A DNA stretch of 64,000 nucleotides from Curvivirga sp965219885. GTDB taxonomy: Bacteria; Pseudomonadota; Alphaproteobacteria; UBA8366; Aestuariispiraceae. Numbering within the stretch: the stretch's first letter is position 1; each line of letters opens with the position of its first letter. Below, one piece after another: positions 46,537 to 54,888 of this stretch. The DNA lies in contig NZ_CBDCOT010000009.1 in NCBI RefSeq assembly GCF_965219885.1, positions 806,001-870,000 of the forward strand, written 5' to 3'. The notes below the pieces were generated by a model. That model was given only the letters and a program-made list of their open reading frames with translations. It searched no databases and was not told the DNA's origin. The translations under genes and the position numbers were made by a program.

Positions 46537-47026
46537 TCTGCCTCCTCATCTTACGAGAATTCGCCCAAGCCATCTCAAAAAGGTCGCCTTTCCAACGATA
46601 AATAAATATCGGCGCAAGAATAGCTGCAACAAAAGGCTGCGCAGAAATTGGGATGAATCTTTTAACCTCATTTATATCTGTTAGAGCAACAAACCCAATC
46701 AAAATACTATAGGAAATAGCATATGTAATAGATATAATTAACAACGCATTTTTTAGACGATAAGAATTACGTTTCGCATATCTCATCCTCAAAAAAAGAC
46801 TGATGGGAATTTGTAGAAATAATATTCTGGTAAGGAAAAAAGGTATTAATAATAAAGCAACGACTAGATAATCGCTGACTGGATAATCGCTGAATTTACC
46901 AGGTAAACCGACAAGCAGTACAGCCGAGCTAAACATCAGAATATAAAGTAAAACAAACTCGATACCCCATTCCAATAATAAGAATTTTATATAATTTGGT
47001 AATTTTATCTTAATTATCTGTATCAT
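46529..47026 (-). CDS. Small membrane protein, paralogue B of the 46009-48470 operon
   Basis: 165 residues, about four membrane helices. Sequence blocks shared with paralogue A: LLLEWGIEFV near residue 16, FLQIPISLFLRMRYAKR in the middle and YRWKGDLFEMAWA at the end. The cytoplasmic-looking, charged C-terminal motif is the most conserved part, so it probably carries the shared function. It overlaps the 47010 gene by 17 bp and paralogue A by 8 bp. No database family comes to mind. Confidence 0.7.
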   Translation of the reverse strand: MIQIIKIKLPNYIKFLLLEWGIEFVLLYILMFSSAVLLVGLPGKFSDYPVSDYLVVALLLIPFFLTRILFLQIPISLFLRMRYAKRNSYRLKNALLIISITYAISYSILIGFVALTDINEVKRFIPISAQPFVAAILAPIFIYRWKGDLFEMAWANSRKMRRQNA

Positions 47027-48470
47027 ATAAATTATCCACCATTGCTTGTCCCAAACGAACTCTATGGTTCAAAAGTTGAAAATTATAATCACCTTTTGGG
47101 AACTCTTTCTCCATTGCAGCCAATACATCTCTATCAGCAATTATTCTCTCTAAAGGCCCATCTAAGTTATTATCGTCATTAATACCAATTAAAATTCCAC
47201 TTCTATCTAGCTTAGGATATTCTTCAAAATATTTGTCAGTTAACTTCTCCACGTTCTCTTGCTCTAAAACAACAAGCGCATGATCGAGATCTCGTCCACG
47301 CAAACCCTCTAATCCCTTGATTTCTTTACCATGATACAAGTCTAGGAAGTTTTGATAGTTAATTTTTGCCAATTCATGATGCACAAACTGTAAATAAGTT
47401 CTCTCGGCATCAGTCATGCTAGAAGGAATATGTTGTAAAAAATATGGAAACAATTCCTTTTCGCTTACAAGCCCTAAGGCATTCCCAGATGTTACATCTT
47501 CTGCTGCTTTAAACCATTTGGATTTTATCGCCCCTTCCTTATTATTAAGCGCTATATGCATTTTCCCATAATTTTCACTATTCTCCAAAATTGTCTCGCC
47601 TGGTTCGATCGGGATTTCTAAAAGTTTTTTCTGTCCCTTCTCTTTATATGAAAGGGTCAAAGGCTTTTTTTCACGCTTTTGGGTATCGTAAGGAATTTGA
47701 GATATGTTTGGCCCTTCCAGATCATATCGAACCTTTGAATCTGCATTCTTTTTCAACACATCCGCATATTTTTGCAGGATCGGCCCTGTAATACCGCTTA
47801 ATTTATGGGCAATTTCCGGGTCGGCCCGATAAACTCTTTTATTCAAATCATTTAAAACGGCTTCTCCCCCATTGGGATCATCCTGCATCATCTGATGAAA
47901 TAAGTCTGGCAACCCGGTCATTTCCGATGACTTCGTGACCAAGGTATTTTTCAGACTTTCATTTTCCTGCTTTGCCGCCTCACTAATTTGTGGGTGAAAC
48001 TGGCTTGCCGTTGGCTTTGACATAGGACCTGTCTGGCCTTGATGAACTTCTTTGGTCAGCTGAATAGGCGCAAATTTCGCAACAGGTCGTTTTATGGGTG
48101 CCTTTTTGAAGGATTGTGGACGTTCTTGAAATTCAGCCCTATCAAGAGTTGGCTTGGCTTTTGGTGCCTTAAACAAAGAATCTCCTTCTTCAGCTTCATC
48201 TTTCAACTCAACCATATTTGATCTCTTTTTGTTCTCTTCATTATTTACAGAAAGAGCTGTATTGAGCAAGGGTTTTTGATCCATATCCAAAGGGGCAAAA
48301 GTATCTACACTTTCATCATATCCATCTATCTCTGTGTCTTGTGACACATCATCGTCAAAATTGTTTTCTAACAAATTTGTAGGCTTAAGGGTCTGTATAC
48401 CACCCATTCCACCTGATTTTTTATCCATTTGTGACGATTGTGCATCCGTACCATCTGAGATACCGCCCAT
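47010..48470 (-). CDS. Unknown cysteine-free modular protein, candidate effector
   Basis: 486 residues from ATG 48470, which has a perfect AAGGAG 6 nt upstream; the longer frame lacks one. There is no signal peptide, membrane helix or cysteine, and only one Trp. Residues 1-~170 are low-complexity, charged, and rich in Lys, Pro, Gln and Asp/Glu (disordered); the rest looks folded and helical (TYLQFVHHELAKINYQNFLDLYHG, then GLRGRDLDHALVVLEQENVEKL). I do not recognise a domain. A disordered N-terminus followed by a compact C-terminal domain, with overlapping membrane-protein genes downstream, resembles secreted toxin plus immunity layouts. Other roles, such as a scaffold, remain possible. Confidence 0.62.
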   Translation of the reverse strand: MGGISDGTDAQSSQMDKKSGGMGGIQTLKPTNLLENNFDDDVSQDTEIDGYDESVDTFAPLDMDQKPLLNTALSVNNEENKKRSNMVELKDEAEEGDSLFKAPKAKPTLDRAEFQERPQSFKKAPIKRPVAKFAPIQLTKEVHQGQTGPMSKPTASQFHPQISEAAKQENESLKNTLVTKSSEMTGLPDLFHQMMQDDPNGGEAVLNDLNKRVYRADPEIAHKLSGITGPILQKYADVLKKNADSKVRYDLEGPNISQIPYDTQKREKKPLTLSYKEKGQKKLLEIPIEPGETILENSENYGKMHIALNNKEGAIKSKWFKAAEDVTSGNALGLVSEKELFPYFLQHIPSSMTDAERTYLQFVHHELAKINYQNFLDLYHGKEIKGLEGLRGRDLDHALVVLEQENVEKLTDKYFEEYPKLDRSGILIGINDDNNLDGPLERIIADRDVLAAMEKEFPKGDYNFQLLNHRVRLGQAMVDNLYDTDN

Positions 48471-48518
48471 ATTTTGCTCCTTAATAAAATTACAGAAATC
48501 CGAATTTAAAACGAGATC

Positions 48519-48546
48519 AATATAGGAACAAAACTTCAATTGTCAA
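48519..48546 (-). promoter_or_regulatory. Sigma-70-type promoter of the 46009-48470 operon
   Basis: On the minus strand TTGACA (48541-48546), 16 bp, TATATT (48519-48524, 5 of 6 consensus). The start codon at 48470 is ~49 bp downstream. The perfect -35 in an AT-rich context resembles the promoter ahead of the 16807 gene. Confidence 0.6.
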
Positions 48547-48596
48547 TAAAAAAGAACATAAAGTGATCATTTATATATTATGAGTTATTGAATCAA

Positions 48597-48624
48597 AAAA
48601 GGACGCCTGATAAGACGCCCTTTT
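48597..48624 (-). terminator. Possible terminator after the phosphatase gene
   Basis: AAAAGG-ACG pairs with CG-C-CCTTTT with one mismatch, and an A-run on the plus strand gives the T-run for minus-strand transcripts. It lies just beyond the phosphatase stop. Confidence 0.45.
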
Positions 48625-48649
48625 CTTTATCAAATTTTAAGCGTAAAAC

Positions 48650-49492
48650 TTATTCAGCAGGTTCCCAATAGGTCATCGCATCCAGTTTCTTTTGACGGCG
48701 CTCTTCAGCGGGGAGTTTCCAGTTATGGTCAAAAGTAGCAGATTCCCAAGTTCCATACATTGGATTGGCAAACATAAACCATTTCGTCCCCCACATATGT
48801 GCGAATTTTTCCATGGCCGCTTCACGATCCGCCATAGACCCTTTTGCCGCATCTGTGAAATCACCAAAGTTATCGCCGAAATTCATAATCACACGATAAT
48901 TTTCCGCCACATATGCACGACGCGGGCTTTTCTTGGAAGATTTCCATTCTTCCTTTTCACCACGCAAGATCACTGTGTCTTCGCTTTCATCAATCGGATA
49001 TCCCAACGCTTTTAGATTATTGCGTGTTGCTTCTTCCAAAGGTGCTTTACGATTTGACACATAGAAGATTTTCACCCCACGGGATTCTGCCAGTTTGATG
49101 AAGTCCAAAGACCCAGGAATAGCGCCAGAAATTTCCGCATTCACAAAAGGCGCCCATGTTTTGGAACTGTAACTTTTACCTGCTTTGATTAACCATGCTT
49201 GATAGGCGGAATTATCCATCACAGTTTCATCCAAATCCAGAATAACCGCAGGCGGTTTAGAACTGAAATCACCTGTTTGTTCTTCTGGGACCGCGGTCCA
49301 GCTTTTATCTGCGATCGCCACATCCAGCATCAAGGATGCAAGTTTATAAGTGCCAATAGCATTTGCCTTATATTCGACAGATGTTTGTGTCCAAAGTGTC
49401 GCATCCAGCAAATCACTTTGTCCATGATCGTCCGCCATCGCAGGTGATAGTAATGCTGTGGATACCACCAAAGTCGCCAATAACTTTTTCAT
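48650..49492 (-). CDS. HAD-type acid phosphatase, 5'-nucleotidase e(P4)/class B group
   Basis: 280 residues with a signal peptide (MKKLLATLVVSTALLSPAMA, cleaved before DDHG). The HAD motif VILDLDETVMDNSAYQAW (~83-100) is that of the e(P4)/class C acid phosphatases, and FYVSNRKA is motif 2. No lipobox Cys follows the signal peptide, so it is secreted rather than a lipoprotein. The start is ATG 49492, from the signal peptide; ATG 49516 would add eight basic residues. It probably releases phosphate from nucleotides in the periplasm. Confidence 0.88.
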   Translation of the reverse strand: MKKLLATLVVSTALLSPAMADDHGQSDLLDATLWTQTSVEYKANAIGTYKLASLMLDVAIADKSWTAVPEEQTGDFSSKPPAVILDLDETVMDNSAYQAWLIKAGKSYSSKTWAPFVNAEISGAIPGSLDFIKLAESRGVKIFYVSNRKAPLEEATRNNLKALGYPIDESEDTVILRGEKEEWKSSKKSPRRAYVAENYRVIMNFGDNFGDFTDAAKGSMADREAAMEKFAHMWGTKWFMFANPMYGTWESATFDHNWKLPAEERRQKKLDAMTYWEPAE

Positions 49493-49577
49493 AATATAAC
49501 CCCGTTTCTTATGCATTTTTGTAAAGAAACAATTATGTTACATTTTTATGACAAAATGCCTAGTGAAAAATACTACT

Positions 49578-50414
49578 CTAACGATATACATCTATCATGG
49601 CTTGGATCGCTTTTAACGATGTCGTATTCTTATGTCGGATTAAATGGGTAGTCATCTGGGCAATATGATCGGGCAGATAATCTATCTCCAGATCTTTTTT
49701 AAATCTGCATGTTTCTATCACCCAAGCAGGTATAATCGTATAGCCAAGCCCCATGGATACGCAGCTTAAAATACCATCCAAACTACCGAGTTCCATCTTA
49801 CTAGCATAGGCTTCTCCTCGTTCTCGCTGCCAGTCCAGTGCACGGGTCCGATAGGCACATCCCTCTTTGAATAAGATTAAAGGTAAGGAAGTAATATCCG
49901 TCCCTTTTTGATGCAATATCACCAGAGTTTCTTCCTGCACTGCCTCAGCAACTAAATCGGGATGATCGATGGCACCAGATACAAAGGCGCAATCCAACTT
50001 ATAATTTAATACAGCCTCTGCTAGAGGATTAGACGTATCTGTATGAACAGAAAGATGAAGTTGGGGAAATTCATCCCGCAATCGTTTGATAGAATGAGGC
50101 AATTTTAACGCAGCAAAGGTTTCCATAGATCCTATACGTAATTCCCCGGCATTCTCACCCGCTTCACGCACGGCGGTGCCAGCTTGCTTTTCCAGATGTA
50201 GCAATTGTTTGGCATATTCCAATAGCACTTTACCTTGCGGCGCAAGCTCCAGACCACGCCCCTTACGATAGAAAAGCTCAGCCCCAAGTTCTTCTTCCAA
50301 CCGTTTGATACGAGAGGTCACATTGGATTGCACCGTGTTCAATTTACGTGAGGCAGAGATCACACCGCCCTCTTCCACCACAGCTTGAAATGTCTTTAAT
50401 GCCTGCAATTCCAT
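49578..50414 (-). CDS. LysR-family transcriptional regulator
   Basis: 278 residues with the LysR N-terminal helix-turn-helix (LQALKTFQAVVEEGGVISASRKLNTVQSNVTSRIKRLEEEL) and effector domain. The start is ATG 50414 with GGAG 6 nt ahead; a TTG at 50420 overlaps that signal. It is divergent from the YbfB/YjiJ-like MFS gene in a 100-bp gap, so it probably controls that gene. Effector unknown. Confidence 0.88.
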   Translation of the reverse strand: MELQALKTFQAVVEEGGVISASRKLNTVQSNVTSRIKRLEEELGAELFYRKGRGLELAPQGKVLLEYAKQLLHLEKQAGTAVREAGENAGELRIGSMETFAALKLPHSIKRLRDEFPQLHLSVHTDTSNPLAEAVLNYKLDCAFVSGAIDHPDLVAEAVQEETLVILHQKGTDITSLPLILFKEGCAYRTRALDWQRERGEAYASKMELGSLDGILSCVSMGLGYTIIPAWVIETCRFKKDLEIDYLPDHIAQMTTHLIRHKNTTSLKAIQAMIDVYR

Positions 50415-50514
50415 AATCAATCTCCATAAGGGAATAAATTATTCTATATAATTCACTATTCAAGATCAATGGAGAGGTCTATAGTCACCCTCAATGAATA
50501 ACCGGAGAAATTCT

Positions 50515-51702
50515 ATGCCATCTAACAACACAAGATTAAAAGTGCTTTTCGCAGGCGTTTGCAGCCTTGTGTTACTTATGGCCATAGCCCGGTTTTCATA
50601 TACCTCCCTGCTTCCTGTCATGTTGGAACAAACCAGCCTAGACCATGCTTGGGGCGGATGGCTCGCAACCTTGAATTATATCGGTTATATGGCAGGTGCG
50701 TTGATCGCAGCCTCTATTAGTAATTTACGCCTCAAAGACACTCTTTATCGATGGGGTCTCATTCTGGCAATTTTAACCACCGCTGGCATGGGGTTGGCAG
50801 ATAATATATGGCTTTGGGCTGTTTTACGAATTGTTTCGGGCCTTACCAGCGCGGCAGGCTTATTGCTGGCCTCTGGCTTAATCTTAAACTGGCTTTTACG
50901 CCATGGATTTCGCGGAGAACTAGGTATACATTTCAGTGGCATTGGCATTGGGATCGCCCTTCTGTCCGTCGTGGCAGAAATTTATCTTTTACCTCTTGCT
51001 TGGCAGGATCAGTGGTATTGGCTAGGCGCAGCAGGATTAATCCTGATCATCCCTGCTTGGCTTTGGATGCCAAGACCACCCAAAGTTATGCCTTTAGACC
51101 ACCAAAAGAAATTGCGTGACAACCCACCCGGCAAACAATTCATTCAAATCCTGACAGTTGCTTATTTCTGCGCCGGGATTGGTTATGTGGTTAGTGCCAC
51201 ATTTATTGTGTCCATCATCAATGATTTACCGGGACTGGAAGGACAAGGGGCATGGGCCTTTGCCTTAATCGGTTTGGGGGCAGCCCCTGCCTGTATCCTT
51301 TGGGATTATATTTCCAGAAGCATCGGTCATGTGGGCGCCATGCTCATCGCTTATCTAATACAAGTGCCCTCTATCATCCTGCCAGCCCTTATTGTGACCG
51401 TGCCCAGCGCTTTGATTTCAGCATTTCTATTCGGGTTTTCATTCTTGGGGATTGTATGTATCGTCCTGACTATGGGTGGACTATATTATCCATCAAAACC
51501 CGCCAAGATGATGGGGAAAATGACCTTATCTTATGGCTTGGCACAAATTATCGGGCCCGCAATTATCGGCTATTTTGCCACTCGTTTTGGCAGTTATGAT
51601 TTCGGCCTCTACATGGCATCGGGTGCGATGATTTTTGGAAGCATCTTAATCATCTGGCTGAAACTTATTGAAAAGAAAAAACTTCAACCTGCTTTAGCCT
51701 AA
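50515..51702 (+). CDS. YbfB/YjiJ-family MFS transporter
   Basis: 395 residues, ~12 helices. The opening FAGVCSLVLLMAIARFSYTSLLPVML and GWLATLNYIGYMAGALIAA fit the YbfB/YjiJ MFS group. The start is ATG 50515 with CGGAG 7 nt ahead; an upstream ATG at 50494 has no site. Divergent from its likely LysR regulator, and convergent with the amidase gene with a 9-bp overlap. Substrate unknown; it could carry a compound related to nitrile metabolism, but no sequence evidence says so. Confidence 0.87.
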   Translation: MPSNNTRLKVLFAGVCSLVLLMAIARFSYTSLLPVMLEQTSLDHAWGGWLATLNYIGYMAGALIAASISNLRLKDTLYRWGLILAILTTAGMGLADNIWLWAVLRIVSGLTSAAGLLLASGLILNWLLRHGFRGELGIHFSGIGIGIALLSVVAEIYLLPLAWQDQWYWLGAAGLILIIPAWLWMPRPPKVMPLDHQKKLRDNPPGKQFIQILTVAYFCAGIGYVVSATFIVSIINDLPGLEGQGAWAFALIGLGAAPACILWDYISRSIGHVGAMLIAYLIQVPSIILPALIVTVPSALISAFLFGFSFLGIVCIVLTMGGLYYPSKPAKMMGKMTLSYGLAQIIGPAIIGYFATRFGSYDFGLYMASGAMIFGSILIIWLKLIEKKKLQPALA

Positions 51703-53079
51703 TTTTGGAAGCCTCTTCCCGTAACCTGTGGCTTTTTCAAAGGCATATGCAATTTTCATAACCAACTGGTCTTCGCCTTTGCGACCTGTAATCATAATAC
51801 CATGTGGCATCCCATCACTTGTAAATCCACATGGTAAAACGATAGATGGCAAACCAAGCAAAGGGGCCAGATAAAGGGCTGACCAGTCACATTGGCCTTC
51901 TCCTTCATAGTCCAGCGCCCCATATGCTAAACAATTATGGACAGGTGAAATAATCACATCGTGTTTTTGCATGAAATTTTGTATCTGGACCCTTAAATGA
52001 TCCCGCGCATTGAACATTTCATAAATCTCTTTGGCAGACATCAACATATAAGCATCCACATTTGCCTGAATAGATGGTTTTACGGATCGATCTTTTAATG
52101 CGGCGTCCAAGACCAAAGAAGGCAATCCCTTTACATAGCCATAAGCATTAAAATCTTTATATAGCTTTCTATAAACTACGCCCAACGACATGGTATCACG
52201 TGATACCAACAGACCTGCTTCTTCAAAAACCTTGGCGTGATCTTCAAATAAATTCGCCATTTCAGGATTTAAATCCCAGCCTGCAAAATCCGTCATCCAT
52301 GAAATAGTGAGGCCTTTGGGTAAATTCGCAAGATTTTGATGATCAAAAAATTCCCCATTTGGATAAGAGATGGCAGAATTTACATCAGGCCCTGCAACTG
52401 CCTGCATAAATAGGGCTGCATCCTGAACCGTTCTGGCAAAAATACCAGCTGTACTTGTATCACCATCTGCTAAAGAACCGACAGGCCCCGGTATCCACCC
52501 GGATGAAGGACGAAACCCGACCAGATTTGTCCAACTGGCAGGGGATCGAACCGACCCACCTATATCACTACCATCAGCCAAAGCCACACAGCCGCTCGCC
52601 AAGGCTACAACCCCACCGCCGCCACTTCCACTGCAAGTTTTATCAATATTCCAAGGATTTTTTGACAGGCCAAAAATTTCATTGATGGTAATGCCACCGG
52701 ATGCGCAATCCGGTGTATTGCTTTTTCCGACAATTAAGGCGCCAGCTTCTCGTTCACGACGCACCAAAAGATCATCTTTGCTTGGTATATAATCTTTAAA
52801 GAAAGGACTGCCTTTCGTGGATCTTAATCCTTTGGTCTCAAACACATCCTTTACGGCAAGCGGTAATCCAAAGAGTAATCCTGATTTGTCAGATTGGTTA
52901 TCAAGCTGTTTTGCCTTGTGTCTAGCTTCCTCAAAATTCAACGTGACCAAGCCATTATAGATCGGGTTCACTTTTTCTATTTGAGAGATAAATGCTTCTA
53001 ACAGTTCTGAAACGCCCAACTCACCAGATTGGATCATCTGACGTAATTCAACAGCAGATCGAAAGCAAAGTTCGGACAT
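51694..53079 (-). CDS. Amidase-signature amidase
   Basis: 461-residue amidase-signature enzyme with a Ser-cisSer-Lys triad: Lys ~77 in GLPLAVKD, cis-Ser ~152 in SGSGGGG and the nucleophile Ser ~176 in DIGGSVRSP. It converts amides to carboxylic acids and ammonia. It lies 31 bp after the nitrile hydratase activator on the same strand, so the operon encodes the two-step nitrile to amide to acid route. 461 residues is within the family range. Confidence 0.92.
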   Translation of the reverse strand: MSELCFRSAVELRQMIQSGELGVSELLEAFISQIEKVNPIYNGLVTLNFEEARHKAKQLDNQSDKSGLLFGLPLAVKDVFETKGLRSTKGSPFFKDYIPSKDDLLVRREREAGALIVGKSNTPDCASGGITINEIFGLSKNPWNIDKTCSGSGGGGVVALASGCVALADGSDIGGSVRSPASWTNLVGFRPSSGWIPGPVGSLADGDTSTAGIFARTVQDAALFMQAVAGPDVNSAISYPNGEFFDHQNLANLPKGLTISWMTDFAGWDLNPEMANLFEDHAKVFEEAGLLVSRDTMSLGVVYRKLYKDFNAYGYVKGLPSLVLDAALKDRSVKPSIQANVDAYMLMSAKEIYEMFNARDHLRVQIQNFMQKHDVIISPVHNCLAYGALDYEGEGQCDWSALYLAPLLGLPSIVLPCGFTSDGMPHGIMITGRKGEDQLVMKIAYAFEKATGYGKRLPKLG

Positions 53080-53110
53080 GGTTCAACACAATCTTGAATA
53101 TAGAATAAAC

Positions 53111-53467
53111 CTATAGAGAAACAGGTTCCCCATGAGGCGTATCTAAATAAGCTTGTCGCCATTGTTCTTTACGCGACTGCATATCCCCCAAAGACACCAT
53201 ATTCTTGGACGCCACCATTTCCTCAAGACAATTGATCCAATGAAGATAATAGGTATCGCCTAAATCAGGGTCCCCTGCCGCTTGGGCTTTTTTGATCTGC
53301 TGGCTGAATTCTTCAACCCATTCCTGCCATGTGAAATAGCCGTCTTCGCAAAGCTTAACCGCCATGGCAAAGGCCTGCGCCTGCCAAGGTTCTGCAAAAA
53401 CTGGCCCTTCTTCATCCTTTGGCAAAAGCGGCATATTCAGACAGATATTTTGCTGCGCGTCACTCAT
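53111..53467 (-). CDS. Nitrile hydratase accessory/activator protein (P14K type)
   Basis: 118 residues resembling the N-terminal part of nitrile hydratase beta subunits, typical of P14K-like activators that load cobalt into the alpha subunit: FAEPWQAQAFAMAVKLCEDGYFTWQEW, then YYLHWINCLEEMV. The ATG at 53467 has GGAG ~8 nt ahead and overlaps the beta-subunit stop by 1 bp (TGATG). It presumably acts as the cobalt chaperone for the cobalt-type enzyme upstream. Confidence 0.87.
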   Translation of the reverse strand: MSDAQQNICLNMPLLPKDEEGPVFAEPWQAQAFAMAVKLCEDGYFTWQEWVEEFSQQIKKAQAAGDPDLGDTYYLHWINCLEEMVASKNMVSLGDMQSRKEQWRQAYLDTPHGEPVSL

Positions 53468-54129
53468 CACACTTTCTCCAGATAAGGTTGCCAAAGATCC
53501 ACATGGACATCCACATCCCCTTCAGGACCCCAGATATCCTTGCCATCAAATCGCACATTATAAAGATGATCGGCCACCTTATTACCTGTTGAATTTTCGT
53601 CCGGATAGATAAAGGATCCGAAATATTCGACAATCTCCCCCACATGACCACGTACATAACGTGGGGCACGTGTGTGACCCGTCGGGTTCATCATCTTAAC
53701 TCTAACCCTATCGCCAACTTGGAAGATTTGAGGTTGATCGGTGGGAAAGTCACAAGGACCCCCCTTATCCAAAATGGCTGCGACTTGTTCAGGACCAACG
53801 CGTTTATCCTGAATATCTTGAGGCACAGGTTGTTGCATCTTACCTGTCTCTATTTCCTCTTGGGTCGCAAGGCCTGTTTCAACCAGTAATTTTTCCACGC
53901 CCGCCATCCAGTTTTCGTAATAACTGTTGGATAGATACTTTACAGGGTGCTGTCTTTCTCTGGCATGGCGGGAAATATCGATATTCCATTGTCCTAAAAA
54001 GCCAGTCGTTAAAGTAAGGCCTAATGCGCGCTTTTCCCATTCTGCATGGAATAGCGGCTCTTCCTTTTCTGCTTCGGGATTGATGGGTCCAAGCCCATGC
54101 ATTCCACCTAAATCATGTGGGCCATTCAT
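53467..54129 (-). CDS. nthB: Nitrile hydratase subunit beta
   Basis: 220 residues opening MNGPHDLGGMHGLGPI, the family signature, with the beta-barrel C-terminal domain (VGDRVRVKMMNPTGHTRAPRYVRGHVGEI). Together with NthA it forms the enzyme that hydrates nitriles to amides. It starts 1 bp after nthA ends. Confidence 0.96.
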   Translation of the reverse strand: MNGPHDLGGMHGLGPINPEAEKEEPLFHAEWEKRALGLTLTTGFLGQWNIDISRHARERQHPVKYLSNSYYENWMAGVEKLLVETGLATQEEIETGKMQQPVPQDIQDKRVGPEQVAAILDKGGPCDFPTDQPQIFQVGDRVRVKMMNPTGHTRAPRYVRGHVGEIVEYFGSFIYPDENSTGNKVADHLYNVRFDGKDIWGPEGDVDVHVDLWQPYLEKV

Positions 54130-54130
54130 C

Positions 54131-54763
54131 TTATGCTTCCCCCGGATTTAAAGCTTCTTCCACACCAATCATGCTATTACGGGAAATCAGCTCTTCCAAT
54201 TGTTCCTCGGTCCAACCATCTGTTCCTGCTGGGCGTTGAGGCATCACCAGAAAACGCATCTCGGATGTGGAATCCCAAACTTTGATTTTCTTACCTGCAG
54301 GTAATTCAGTACCAAATTCGGCCAATACAGATTTCGGATCAGACACCACACGGGCCCGATATGGGGCAGATTTATACCAAACGGGTGGTAAACCAAGCAC
54401 AGTCCAAGGGTAACAGGAACATAAAGTACAAACGACGACATTATGTATATCATCTGTATTCTCAACGATTTTCATATGTTCACCCTGACGGCCTGTATAA
54501 CCAAGTGACGCAATCGCAGCCGTAGCATCGTCCAATAACCAACCTTTAAATTCGGCATCAGTCCAAGCCTTAGCGATCACCTTAGCCCCGTTTCGCGGCC
54601 CGACTTTTGTCTCATAAATCTCAACAATTTCATCAATGGTCGCTGGATCAACCAGTCCTTTTTCCACCAAAAGGCTTTCTAACGCCTTGACCCGAAGTGC
54701 CGGATCTTTTGGCGGTTCCGTATGGTCATGTCCGTGATGATGTTTATGTTCTTTTTGCCCCAT
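54131..54763 (-). CDS. nthA: Nitrile hydratase subunit alpha, cobalt type
   Basis: 210 residues with metal-binding motif VCTLCSC (Cys 112, Cys 115, Ser 116, Cys 117). The Thr in the C-T-L-C-S-C form, followed by Tyr, is the signature of cobalt rather than iron enzymes (VCSLCSCT). The N-terminus carries a His-rich tail, KEHKHHHGHDH, that could help metal capture. First gene of the nthA-nthB-activator-amidase operon. Divergent from the diguanylate cyclase gene, 125 bp away. Confidence 0.96.
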   Translation of the reverse strand: MGQKEHKHHHGHDHTEPPKDPALRVKALESLLVEKGLVDPATIDEIVEIYETKVGPRNGAKVIAKAWTDAEFKGWLLDDATAAIASLGYTGRQGEHMKIVENTDDIHNVVVCTLCSCYPWTVLGLPPVWYKSAPYRARVVSDPKSVLAEFGTELPAGKKIKVWDSTSEMRFLVMPQRPAGTDGWTEEQLEELISRNSMIGVEEALNPGEA

Positions 54764-54888
54764 GCCCGCTCACCTTATACTAAATTTTTCGTTATAATTA
54801 AGATAATTACGTTTTTTTTGTTTCCTAATTTAAACATCTATCCAATAATATAGGAACAAAATAAACAGGATCAATCTGAACAAGTCAT

